Source: Nitrososphaerales archaeon (GTDB lineage Archaea > Thermoproteota > Nitrososphaeria > Nitrososphaerales > Gagatemarchaeaceae). Taken from it: a stretch of DNA of 64,000 nt. The notes beneath the pieces were generated by a model that ran no database searches, was not told the DNA's origin, and saw only the letters and a program-made list of their open reading frames with translations. This document shows positions 56,373 through 64,000 of this stretch, one piece after another (the stretch's first letter is position 1; the number at the start of each line of letters is the position of its first letter). A program made the position numbers and the translations under genes. The stretch spans positions 1 to 64,000 of the forward strand of contig JASHUU010000088.1 of assembly GCA_030039795.1 (NCBI GenBank). The letters are read 5' to 3'.

Positions 56373-56408
56373 GCGAGTTCTGACCTCCTTCACGGCGGAT
56401 AAAAACGT

Positions 56409-56735
56409 GAATGGCGGCGGCTCCTCCGGCACTCACCACCACTCCCCGCCCCCATTTCACCGGATGGGGAATCCCCCACGTAGGCGAGGCAGCGTGGTCA
56501 CGTCGCCTTAGGGCTGCTCCCTCCCGGATCTCGCCCGATTCGGCAATCAAGAGTCAGTGCCTCTCCTTCGAGAGGGCTGCCCTTCATGACCGCCCACCCC
56601 GGCGTGAGTTCTTCTCCCCCGCCCGATGCGGGTCGCGAGGAAGATGGCTTTACCCGAAGGTTGCTGGCCGCTGCTTGAAGCCGGTTTCAGCAATGGGAGA
56701 CGGCTGTCCTCCCAACCCTCCCCGCCGCCAGCCTA
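56409..56735 (-). ncRNA. signal recognition particle (7S) RNA
   Basis: Minus strand contains the helix-8-like core CGAGATCCGGGAGGGAGCAGCCCTAAGGCGA, and termini that can pair (GGCGGCGG ... CCGCCGCC); no credible CDS. End coordinates approximate. Confidence 0.72.
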
Positions 56736-56748
56736 CAGAGGAAGCCCC

Positions 56749-57678
56749 TCATTGATTAACATGCTGTTCGAGCAGCGCCTTCATCCTGCAGACGCCGCAT
56801 GGGCCGCCGGAGGAGGGCTTCCCGCACCTCGGGCATGGCACGGACCGTTTGCCCGAGGAGCCGGAGTACCTTGAGATCACGTCCAGCGCTGAACCCAGCA
56901 TGACGTTCTTCATTCCCGGATGGGCGGCCTCCATCTGGTTGAGGTAGTCGCGGACCTCGCTCCGAAGCCCCTCGTGCATGTAAGGGCAGCTGACGCTCTG
57001 GAAGGCCATGCCCGAGCGATATGCAAAGAGGGCGACTTCTTCCTCGTAGACCTCCATGAATGGCTTCACTCTTCTCAGGGGAAAGCTGTCGTCGCTGTAG
57101 GCGGGGTCGAGCCACGCCAGCCTTGCGACGTCGCCGTGCATCAGGTTCATCAGGAACGTCTGGACGAAGTCGTCCAGGTTGTGCGCCGTGGCGACCACGG
57201 AGGCGTTCGTCCGCGCGGCGGCCTCGTCGATTGCTCTGCGCCTGAAGACCCCGCAGAAGCTGCAGGAGGAGACGTCGCGCTCGCCCTCCTTCCAATCCAG
57301 AGCCTCGTCGAGGGAGAACCCGAAGAGCTCCCTGTAGGAGACCACGATGTGAGGCACGCCGAGCTGGGCGGCCAAGTCTCGCGCGTGCGCCAGGGCCTCG
57401 TCCCTGTAACCCGCGACGCCCTCGTCTACGGAGATCGCACTCACCTCGTAGCCTCCGGGGGCGGAGAGGTCGTGGAGGACCTTGAGAAGGGAAAGACTGT
57501 CCTTCCCCCCGGATACCGCCACGGCGACGCTCTCCCCTCTCTCGATCATCCTGTACTTCGAGACGGTCCTCCTAGCCTTCGCGACTATCGAGTCTCTGAA
57601 GCAAGGCTCGCAGAGGGTCTCGCCCGAGTATCGCCGGGTGTAGAACGGTCTGCCGCCGCACTTGGAACACGAAGTCAT
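56749..57678 (-). CDS. tRNA thiolation protein of the TtuA/Ncs6 family (adenine nucleotide alpha-hydrolase)
   Basis: 310 codons: CSKCGGRPFYTRRYSGETLCEPCF, AVAVSGGKDSLSLLKVLHDL, CSFCGVFRRRAIDEAA, C-terminal CPRCGKPSSGGPCGVCRM. Confidence 0.92.
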   Translation of the reverse strand: MTSCSKCGGRPFYTRRYSGETLCEPCFRDSIVAKARRTVSKYRMIERGESVAVAVSGGKDSLSLLKVLHDLSAPGGYEVSAISVDEGVAGYRDEALAHARDLAAQLGVPHIVVSYRELFGFSLDEALDWKEGERDVSSCSFCGVFRRRAIDEAAARTNASVVATAHNLDDFVQTFLMNLMHGDVARLAWLDPAYSDDSFPLRRVKPFMEVYEEEVALFAYRSGMAFQSVSCPYMHEGLRSEVRDYLNQMEAAHPGMKNVMLGSALDVISRYSGSSGKRSVPCPRCGKPSSGGPCGVCRMKALLEQHVNQ

Positions 57679-57753
57679 GGGGAGAGGTCCTGCGCGGCCC
57701 GGCCCGTATTTAGCGTGAACTCTTAAAGGGCCGGCGGGGTCGAAAGCTCCGAT

Positions 57754-59001
57754 TTGACCGAGGAGGAGTTCAACAGGTTCGAGTTCCATTTCGGCGTGAT
57801 ACTCTTCCGCACCAAGAGGTTCCAGGCGATCATGGACCGTCTCGGCAAGAGCCGCATATCGAAGCCCGCGGGGTGGGCGCTTCTGTACCTCATGCCGGTC
57901 GCCGCAGCCATAGGCGCGTACATCTTCCTCACCGAGGCCGCCGTCCTGCTTTCTCCACGCGGCGCCGAGGTGGTGAGCTACATCCACACGATCAGCCCAC
58001 TCGCGAACATCGGGCTCCCCGGGATCAACCCTTACCTCCCCATAGTCGACGGCTGGGCAGCCCTGGTCGTGGCCATGATAGTGCACGAGGGCGCGCACGG
58101 GATCGTGGCGCGGAGCCTCGGCCTGCCTGTGAAGTCCTCGGGACTGCTCTTCTTCCTCGTCGTGCCCATAGGAGCGTTCGTCGACGTGGACGAGGATGCC
58201 ATGAGGGGGGCCCGGAGCTCGTATGCAGGGAGAGTGCTCGGCGCGGGCGCGGGAATCAACCTCGTGGTCGCCATAGTCTGCCTCCTGGCGCTGGCCGCCA
58301 CCGTGGGGGCGTTCACACCGGCGGCCTCGGGGGCCGGAATCATCGGCGTTGCGCAGGGGTCGCCCGCCTACAACGCGGGCCTGAGACCGGGTGATATTGT
58401 CACGTCGGTGGACGGGCGGAACGTCACCGACCTCGACTCGGTCCTCGGCCCCAACACCACCCTGAAGGCTGGCGAGTCGATCAACATGACAGTCTTCGAG
58501 AGCGGCAGGCTGGTCGATGTAAACGGAGTGAAGCTCGCGTGCTGCGACGTCATAGAGAACACACAGACCGGCCAGAACGTCTCGTATCCCTACATCGGAG
58601 TCGAGCAGATTACCGGGGCATCCCTCACGGCGACCGCCTCGGCCTACGCCGCGCCCCTCAGCAACATCTACCTTTACTTCTGCGTGCCGACGCTCCCCGC
58701 CTGCCAGACCAGGGTCCCGTACTCCAGCGACCTCGCGCCTTTCTACAAGTCCTCGCTGGGCGTCGCGGCCGTTCCTCTGGCGAACTTCCTGTACTGGCTG
58801 TTCTTCCTGAACTTCAATCTCGCCATATTCAACGCGCTGCCGATCTACCCCCTAGACGGTGGGCAGGCGTTCCTGGTCGGTCTGAAGGGGCTCGGGAGGG
58901 GCAGGCTGACGGACAGGACGGCGCTGACCATAACGGGCTTGGTGACGGTGGTCGTGCTGGGGCTGGTGCTCGGAATCGTTATCGGCCCGTACCTGGTGTA
59001 G
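57754..59001 (+). CDS. M50 (site-2-protease-like) membrane metalloprotease with PDZ domain
   Basis: 415 aa: VHEGAHGIVARSLG (HExxH), PDZ-like VAQGSPAYNAGLRPGDIVTSVDGRNV, second metal motif YPLDGGQAF. Confidence 0.92.
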   Translation: MTEEEFNRFEFHFGVILFRTKRFQAIMDRLGKSRISKPAGWALLYLMPVAAAIGAYIFLTEAAVLLSPRGAEVVSYIHTISPLANIGLPGINPYLPIVDGWAALVVAMIVHEGAHGIVARSLGLPVKSSGLLFFLVVPIGAFVDVDEDAMRGARSSYAGRVLGAGAGINLVVAIVCLLALAATVGAFTPAASGAGIIGVAQGSPAYNAGLRPGDIVTSVDGRNVTDLDSVLGPNTTLKAGESINMTVFESGRLVDVNGVKLACCDVIENTQTGQNVSYPYIGVEQITGASLTATASAYAAPLSNIYLYFCVPTLPACQTRVPYSSDLAPFYKSSLGVAAVPLANFLYWLFFLNFNLAIFNALPIYPLDGGQAFLVGLKGLGRGRLTDRTALTITGLVTVVVLGLVLGIVIGPYLV

Positions 59002-59142
59002 GCTGGCTATACTGGGCGCCGTTCACAAGTCGTGACTGTCCAGGCTCTCGACTCGTTCCTACCCGCGCAGCCTAGTACTCTGAAACGGAGCCGGACCGCA
59101 AGGCGATAGCGCGTTAAATATCAGGAGCCGGTTTCAGGCGAG

Positions 59143-59409
59143 ATGTCGGCAGTGCAGCCGCCTCCTGGCTTGACGAGCACAGTCCAAGGGCTTGCGCAGC
59201 AGTTCACGGCCATAATGTCGGTCATCCTGTCGACGCTGGACGGGACGGTCATCGAAGTCGCGAGACTGGCGTACGTCTCAGTCCTCTTGGTCGGCCTGCT
59301 CCTCTACTACACGCATACTGAAAGGAGGCTCGGCAAGGACCTCATCAAGGGAGGGATAGTGCTCGCCATACTCGCGGAGTTCGTCTTCCCTGCCTTGCTC
59401 AAGCTCTGA
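59143..59409 (+). CDS. small membrane protein
   Basis: 88 aa with two hydrophobic segments; tail-to-tail with pelota. Confidence 0.6.
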   Translation: MSAVQPPPGLTSTVQGLAQQFTAIMSVILSTLDGTVIEVARLAYVSVLLVGLLLYYTHTERRLGKDLIKGGIVLAILAEFVFPALLKL

Positions 59410-60454
59410 CGGCGAACCTGAGGAGGGCGACCACTCCGCCGAAAGAGGATACCTGCTTCCCGAACTCCATGGACGAGTCGGCGAGGTACACCCTGCCTCT
59501 CTTCTCCTCGACTCCGTTGAGGACTCCCACGAGGTCTTCCTCGTCCACCCCCGAGGAGAAGATGTCGTCCGACACTGCGCAGGACTCGACGGCCCCTAGA
59601 CCGGTCGCCTCTCTGACCCTGGGGAGGGTGTAGGCCACCTTGGAGTCGCCCGAGGAGATGCGCCTTATCGCCTCTTCTACCAGGAGCTGGGTCTCCACGA
59701 CGAGAGAGTCTCTCGCCAGCTCCTGGAAGGACTGGCTCTTGGGGATCGCTCGGACCCCGTCAGCCCCCGTGCCGTCGGGCCCTTCGATGGTCCGGACCCG
59801 GACCCGGGCCGCTCGCTCCCTTATCCTGTTGGCCACCAAGTTCTTGAAGTTCCCTGGCCCTGAGACGACCACCTCGTCCCCCTCTCTGGCAACCTGTGCC
59901 ACGACTCCCGCCACCTTGGAGAGATAGGGCTGCTCGCTCTGCTCCTCCGACATCTTCCCCCCGAGGCCGGACTCGACGCTCGTCACGACGGTCAGATGGG
60001 AGCCCGCCACGGTCCCGACCCCCGCTTCGCGCCTGTCTACTGCCACTATGACGTACCTGGTCGACGCCCCCCGCGGGTCTCTGAGAAGGGCCGTGTCGAG
60101 AGGGCTCCACCGCTTCTTGTTGACGGTCACCTGGTGCCCAGGGGAGAGGGTCAGCGCGTGCGAGCCCGACTTGGTCACGCTTTCGTCGCTGGCCTCCAGT
60201 ATCGTCCCCCGCACCCTCACCCTTTCGATGCTGCTGTCAAGGTGTATCTCTTCGACAGATAGAGCGATGGTCACACGCACCCTCTCCCCTTTGTCGGGGC
60301 GCGAGTACTCGTCCTCCCTTTTGACGACCCTTGAGCTCCTCGTCACAATGACGTCACCCCTCGAGACGAGCCTCCTCAGCGTCCAGAGGTCTTCGGCCGA
60401 CTCGAGCGTCAGCGAGCACTGGCCGTGTTTCTGGTCCAGGTGGTCTACGATCAA
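59399..60454 (-). CDS. pelA: mRNA surveillance protein pelota
   Basis: 351 aa: Sm-like N-domain DLWTLRRLVSRGDVIVTRSSRVVKRE, VAVDRREAGVGTV, VVVSGPGNFKNLVANRI, AISDD-type AVSDDIF. Confidence 0.94.
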   Translation of the reverse strand: MIVDHLDQKHGQCSLTLESAEDLWTLRRLVSRGDVIVTRSSRVVKREDEYSRPDKGERVRVTIALSVEEIHLDSSIERVRVRGTILEASDESVTKSGSHALTLSPGHQVTVNKKRWSPLDTALLRDPRGASTRYVIVAVDRREAGVGTVAGSHLTVVTSVESGLGGKMSEEQSEQPYLSKVAGVVAQVAREGDEVVVSGPGNFKNLVANRIRERAARVRVRTIEGPDGTGADGVRAIPKSQSFQELARDSLVVETQLLVEEAIRRISSGDSKVAYTLPRVREATGLGAVESCAVSDDIFSSGVDEEDLVGVLNGVEEKRGRVYLADSSMEFGKQVSSFGGVVALLRFAVRA

Positions 60455-60567
60455 GCTAGTCCTTCACCAGACGGCATCAGCCTAGGCTGTCCGACCAATT
60501 AGATGCTATTTAGTTCAGTGAGACGGAATTCCAAGATGCCTCGTGGTGGTCCACCACGCGGGCCCGG

Positions 60568-61737
60568 TCACTCCAGTCCGAGGTCCCTGAATGTCCCTAT
60601 CCGCATCTCGTCGGGAATCTCGTTCAGCTCTCCCGTCCGGTGACCTATGACTCCCTTTATCCCTACCTTGGCGGCGGTCTGCACAAGGCGCTGCGTGACT
60701 ATCCCGTCGAATATCAGGAACTGCGCGCCGCCTGCTCCTTCCATCTTCTGCACAAGCTCACTTATCGGGAAGCGCCCGATCTCCTGGAGGCCTTGGTCTA
60801 GGAGCACGGCCTCGAGCGTGCCGTTGAGGTTGGGATAGAGCTCCTTCGTCTTGGCCACCACAGGCTCGTCTGCCTCCTCCTGCGCTCTGGCGGGGGGGCG
60901 CTCTCCGTTGCGCTCCCTGCGCGCCTGGGAGGGCATCTCGCTCCTCTCTGGCCTCAGCATGTTGATCACGTCTATGGGCGTGAGGTCCTCGACCTCCTTC
61001 CCTGCTGGCGCGCGGTACACCTTCTCGACCCTGACCACCTGCGCGAGCTCCTTCTCGATCAGGTCGCCGCCTCTGTCTCCGTCCAGCACCGCTACCAGCC
61101 TCTTCTTCTTGCCAAGCTCGATTATCGAGTCGGGGACGCTGGTGCCTTCCAAGGCCACCACGTTCTCGATGCCGGCTCTGAGGAACAGGACGACGTCAGC
61201 CCGTCCCTCCACCAGATACACTAGCTCCGACGAGTAGACTCCGGGTCCCGCGGGCAGGTTCTCCAGACCATAGTTGATGACCCTCGCCCTCTTGGTAGAC
61301 TCAGTGACGTCCTTGACGAAGTTCTCACCCTCGCTGGAGGTCTTGGAGCTCCACTCCCTGACTATCACCTTGGCCCTGTCGACGATCTGCTTCCTCTTGA
61401 CCGCCCTGACGTCCTCTATCTCTCCCACCATGAACCGTGCGCTGCATGGTCCGACCTTGTCGACGCTTTCCACGGCGGCAGCGATCAGCGCGGCCGTCCC
61501 CACGTCAGTCGACATCGGGATGATTACCTCGCCCTTGGTCCTGTCGTTCTTGGACTCTAGGTTGATCTCTATGCGCCCGACCTTCCAGCTCTTCTGAAGC
61601 TCGTTGAGATTCATCTCAGGGCCGAAGAGGCCTTCGGTCTGGCCGAAGATCGCCCCGATGACGTCGGCTCGTTCGACGACCCCGTCTACTTCAAATCTCA
61701 GTTTGACTAGATACTTGACTATACCTGAATCTGGCAA
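60568..61737 (-). CDS. dnaG: archaeal DnaG-type primase
   Basis: 389 aa: YLVKLRFEVDGVVERADVIGAIFGQTEGLFGPEMNL, Toprim region VYLVEGRADVVLFLRAGIENVVALEGTSVPDSI, AVLDGDRGGD. Confidence 0.95.
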   Translation of the reverse strand: MPDSGIVKYLVKLRFEVDGVVERADVIGAIFGQTEGLFGPEMNLNELQKSWKVGRIEINLESKNDRTKGEVIIPMSTDVGTAALIAAAVESVDKVGPCSARFMVGEIEDVRAVKRKQIVDRAKVIVREWSSKTSSEGENFVKDVTESTKRARVINYGLENLPAGPGVYSSELVYLVEGRADVVLFLRAGIENVVALEGTSVPDSIIELGKKKRLVAVLDGDRGGDLIEKELAQVVRVEKVYRAPAGKEVEDLTPIDVINMLRPERSEMPSQARRERNGERPPARAQEEADEPVVAKTKELYPNLNGTLEAVLLDQGLQEIGRFPISELVQKMEGAGGAQFLIFDGIVTQRLVQTAAKVGIKGVIGHRTGELNEIPDEMRIGTFRDLGLE

Positions 61738-61885
61738 TTCCTCTCACTTTTCTCACTTCGCTCAACTCGTGCCTAACGGACTAAGCGTTATTCAATTATC
61801 GCAGGAAATGGAGGGAATATAAACTTCTTGGTCAGGCCTTGTAACGTCAATCGGTTCGCCTCCCGGCTTGTTGCCCTTTTCGGAG

Positions 61886-62215
61886 TCACAGGTTGAAGTC
61901 CTTCCCGAGAGGCTCTCTGCGCCGCCGCCTGAAGTGGTGCAGCATGGCGAGTGAGAGCAGAAGGATGACACCGTAGGAGAAACCAGCCGAGCTCAAGAGC
62001 TGGCCGCGCCATGTGGCATAAGACAAGCCTACGGCAGACCCTATCAAGACGATCGTGAAGAAGTAGAAGAGCAGGCTCTCGCTGATCCATAGGCCGCCCT
62101 CCGTCCCCTTCGCCTGCGCTTCAGGGCCTGCCGTCGCAGTGCCGCGCCGACCGGAGTTCTGCCCGCCCTGACGAGGCACGACGGAGCTCGCTCGGAGTCT
62201 TAGGTGGCAAGTCAA
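61886..62215 (-). CDS. small membrane protein (start uncertain)
   Basis: C-terminal part has two hydrophobic segments (LLFYFFTIVLIGSAVGLSYATW, GVILLLSLAMLHHF). Confidence 0.4.
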   Translation of the reverse strand: MTCHLRLRASSVVPRQGGQNSGRRGTATAGPEAQAKGTEGGLWISESLLFYFFTIVLIGSAVGLSYATWRGQLLSSAGFSYGVILLLSLAMLHHFRRRRREPLGKDFNL

Positions 62216-62607
62216 CTCTCGCGCCTACCGAACCTGGACAGGTTCTCGATGTGCAGGAAGACGCCGTGGGAGGCCGCTTTGAGCCTTCGGCGCTCGCTCA
62301 GCGAGGCCTGGATGCCCTCGTGCCTGATCCGCCTGACGAACCTGGCCGCGAGCACGGCACCCTCCCTGTCCAAGTCTGTGAGTATCACGACTCCCTTCGC
62401 ACGCCCTACGACAGCTCTCATGCTCCTTCCGAGCTCCGACACGGTCACGAGCTCCCCTTCGTATCCGAGCGCCCTCAGCGCCCTCTCGTCCCTGGGCCCC
62501 TCGACGAGCACGGACCACCCCTCGTCGGACAGGTTGGAGAGGTCGCGGACGAAGCCGTCAACGAACTCTCCCATTGCCTGGTACGCCTTCTTCTGCTTGT
62601 CGATCAT
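62212..62607 (-). CDS. small stand-alone Toprim-domain protein
   Basis: 132 codons: WSVLVEGPRDERALRALGYEGELVTVSE, GVVILTDLDREGAVLAARFVRRIRHEG. Confidence 0.85.
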   Translation of the reverse strand: MIDKQKKAYQAMGEFVDGFVRDLSNLSDEGWSVLVEGPRDERALRALGYEGELVTVSELGRSMRAVVGRAKGVVILTDLDREGAVLAARFVRRIRHEGIQASLSERRRLKAASHGVFLHIENLSRFGRRES

Positions 62608-62825
62608 CCTGGCCGCCCCTAGGAGTGTGTTGCCCGCCTCTGACGAGCCCGGATCATGTCCCGGCGTTGAGCAGGGAGCATCACCGTGCCTCTTTGACGG
62701 GCAAACGGCCCCCGTCTGTCGCGCGCTTGGGTAAACCATCTGCTCATCAAAGCGCTTCCGCCTTCGCAGGTGGCCGTTTTGCGCGCATTGGAACGAAGGC
62801 CGTCTGCCTGTCAGGACCCTCCGGC

Positions 62826-64000
62826 CTATTTTAGCAGTTCGCGCAGTGCCGTCAGGTCTATCTCGAAACCTGAGACTGGGACTTTCAGGCCGAAGGCGTG
62901 GACAGACTCTGGGGTCAGCTCGCCCACGTGGCCAAGCGCCCTCGCACCGGCCCAAGCCGACGCGCACCTGCCTGGCGCGAAGGCCCAGAGTTCCGACGCC
63001 TTAGCTGAGACTTCGACGCCCGTCAGCGTCCGGCATGCCGCTTCGAGGTACATCTTGGCTTCTGAGAACGACGACTGCGAGTGGGCCACGAGACAGCCGA
63101 GGTGCCACCTTTCCGAGACGTCGTCCCCCTCCCTCAGGTACACCCTGCCCACTTCGAAGACTCGCTGCGGGTACTCGGACTTCACGTTGCCTGACAGCGC
63201 TGCCATCAGGGGAGGGAGAAGCGAGTCCCTGAGCAGGGAGTGCTCAGAGCTGCGGGGCTCGTGGACAGAGATTCTTGCGGAGGAGGACCTCCCGAAGTTC
63301 CCGTAGAGCATCGCGTGGTCGACAAGCTCGAAGGTCATCAGCTCGGTCATCCCCGAGTCCGCCATGACAGTGGCCGCGGAGTCCAGGAAATCCTCGAACG
63401 CGTTGAAGGAGCCGGGCTGCCTGCTGGGAGGATACGCGGAGCCGATCCTGTCGAACCCGTAGCCGAGGGCGACCTCCTCTGCGACGTCGACAGGGTGCAT
63501 CAGGTCGACTCTATACCTCGGCCCCAGCGCGCTGTTCCCCCTGACGCCCATCCTGCTCCGGCCGAGGGCCTGGACCACCTGCTTCCGGCTGAGGTCAAGC
63601 CCGAGAGTGGACCGGATGAGCGCGAGGTCGAGGCGGAGGGCCCGAGGCTCGAGGTCAGGAGTCGTCCTGACGCTCTTTCCTGACGATATCGAGACGCTCT
63701 GTATCATTCCTCCGGCCTCGGCCAGCGTCGTCGCCAGGACCGCAAGGACGTCGTCGCCCTGTTTCTTTCCGGTGCCCGTGACGTCGATGAGGACGTTCTT
63801 CGTGTTCTGGGTCACCTTGGTGGCGTTGCCGTTTATGACCGGCGGGAACGAGAGGACGGTGCCCTCCGAGTCGGTGATGACGGGGAAGGGACCTTCGCGG
63901 GGAAGCGTCCCCCCGTACAGTCTCCCTTCTGGGAGCCGGTCGAGGGCCTCTTCGATAGTCAGCTCGGTGGTTCCTTCCAACGGGACGAACTTGAACGAAG
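62826..64000 (-). CDS. pheT: phenylalanyl-tRNA synthetase beta subunit (5' end outside the window)
   Basis: LSFPPVINGNATKVTQNTKNVLIDVTGT, VGLRYRVDL-type region, C-terminal INxxxH-like; frame remains open past 63980 (FVxxVPLEGTTELT). Confidence 0.93.
   Translation of the reverse strand, partial: SFKFVPLEGTTELTIEEALDRLPEGRLYGGTLPREGPFPVITDSEGTVLSFPPVINGNATKVTQNTKNVLIDVTGTGKKQGDDVLAVLATTLAEAGGMIQSVSISSGKSVRTTPDLEPRALRLDLALIRSTLGLDLSRKQVVQALGRSRMGVRGNSALGPRYRVDLMHPVDVAEEVALGYGFDRIGSAYPPSRQPGSFNAFEDFLDSAATVMADSGMTELMTFELVDHAMLYGNFGRSSSARISVHEPRSSEHSLLRDSLLPPLMAALSGNVKSEYPQRVFEVGRVYLREGDDVSERWHLGCLVAHSQSSFSEAKMYLEAACRTLTGVEVSAKASELWAFAPGRCASAWAGARALGHVGELTPESVHAFGLKVPVSGFEIDLTALRELLK

Noticed and set aside
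56411-56755. 114-aa ORF and others in the 56.4-56.75 kb region
   Set aside because: The region is better explained by the SRP RNA; translations are low-complexity.
1-64000. CRISPR arrays, insertion sequences, prophage or integrase genes
   Set aside because: No regularly spaced repeats, transposase or integrase motifs were seen on either strand; short direct repeats found are tRNA-intron boundaries.

Overview
This is a high-GC archaeal chromosomal segment. The lineage is inferred from an archaeal DnaG, pelota, the uL3-uL4-uL23-uL2-uS19 gene order, an SRP RNA candidate, and tRNA introns with bulge-helix-bulge (BHB) geometry. It looks like a free-living, heterotrophic, possibly acid-adapted member of the Thermoproteota/Nitrososphaeria-like archaea, but the lineage cannot be fixed without searches. 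Main contents: HtpX; a P3A-type H+-ATPase and a K+-channel/TrkA-N protein; class II HMG-CoA reductase; a four-gene histidine-degradation cluster (hutU, I, H, G); mevalonate-pyrophosphate-decarboxylase-like and phosphomevalonate-kinase-like genes; Amt; a regulator/membrane protein/ABC-2 exporter operon; a metal ABC transporter with NikR; an r-protein cluster; a lipB/lpd/E2/fused E1/lipA 2-oxoacid dehydrogenase operon; two Lhr-like helicases flanking a short SMC5/6-like ATPase operon; a COG1407-type phosphoesterase; a G1 glutamic peptidase; enolase without a canonical start codon; pelota; DnaG; and partial PheT. The two strongest observations are: (1) all five tRNA genes I found contain introns, 12 in total, mostly at non-canonical positions including the D-loop, anticodon stem, T-stem/T-loop junction and T-loop, and each one can be removed with BHB-like geometry to leave a good cloverleaf; (2) a compact locus of two paralogous Lhr-like helicases, a hinge-less SMC5/6-like ATPase with two translationally coupled partner genes, and a phosphoesterase, which is a candidate uncharacterised DNA-maintenance module. 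No CRISPR array or IS element was recognised.
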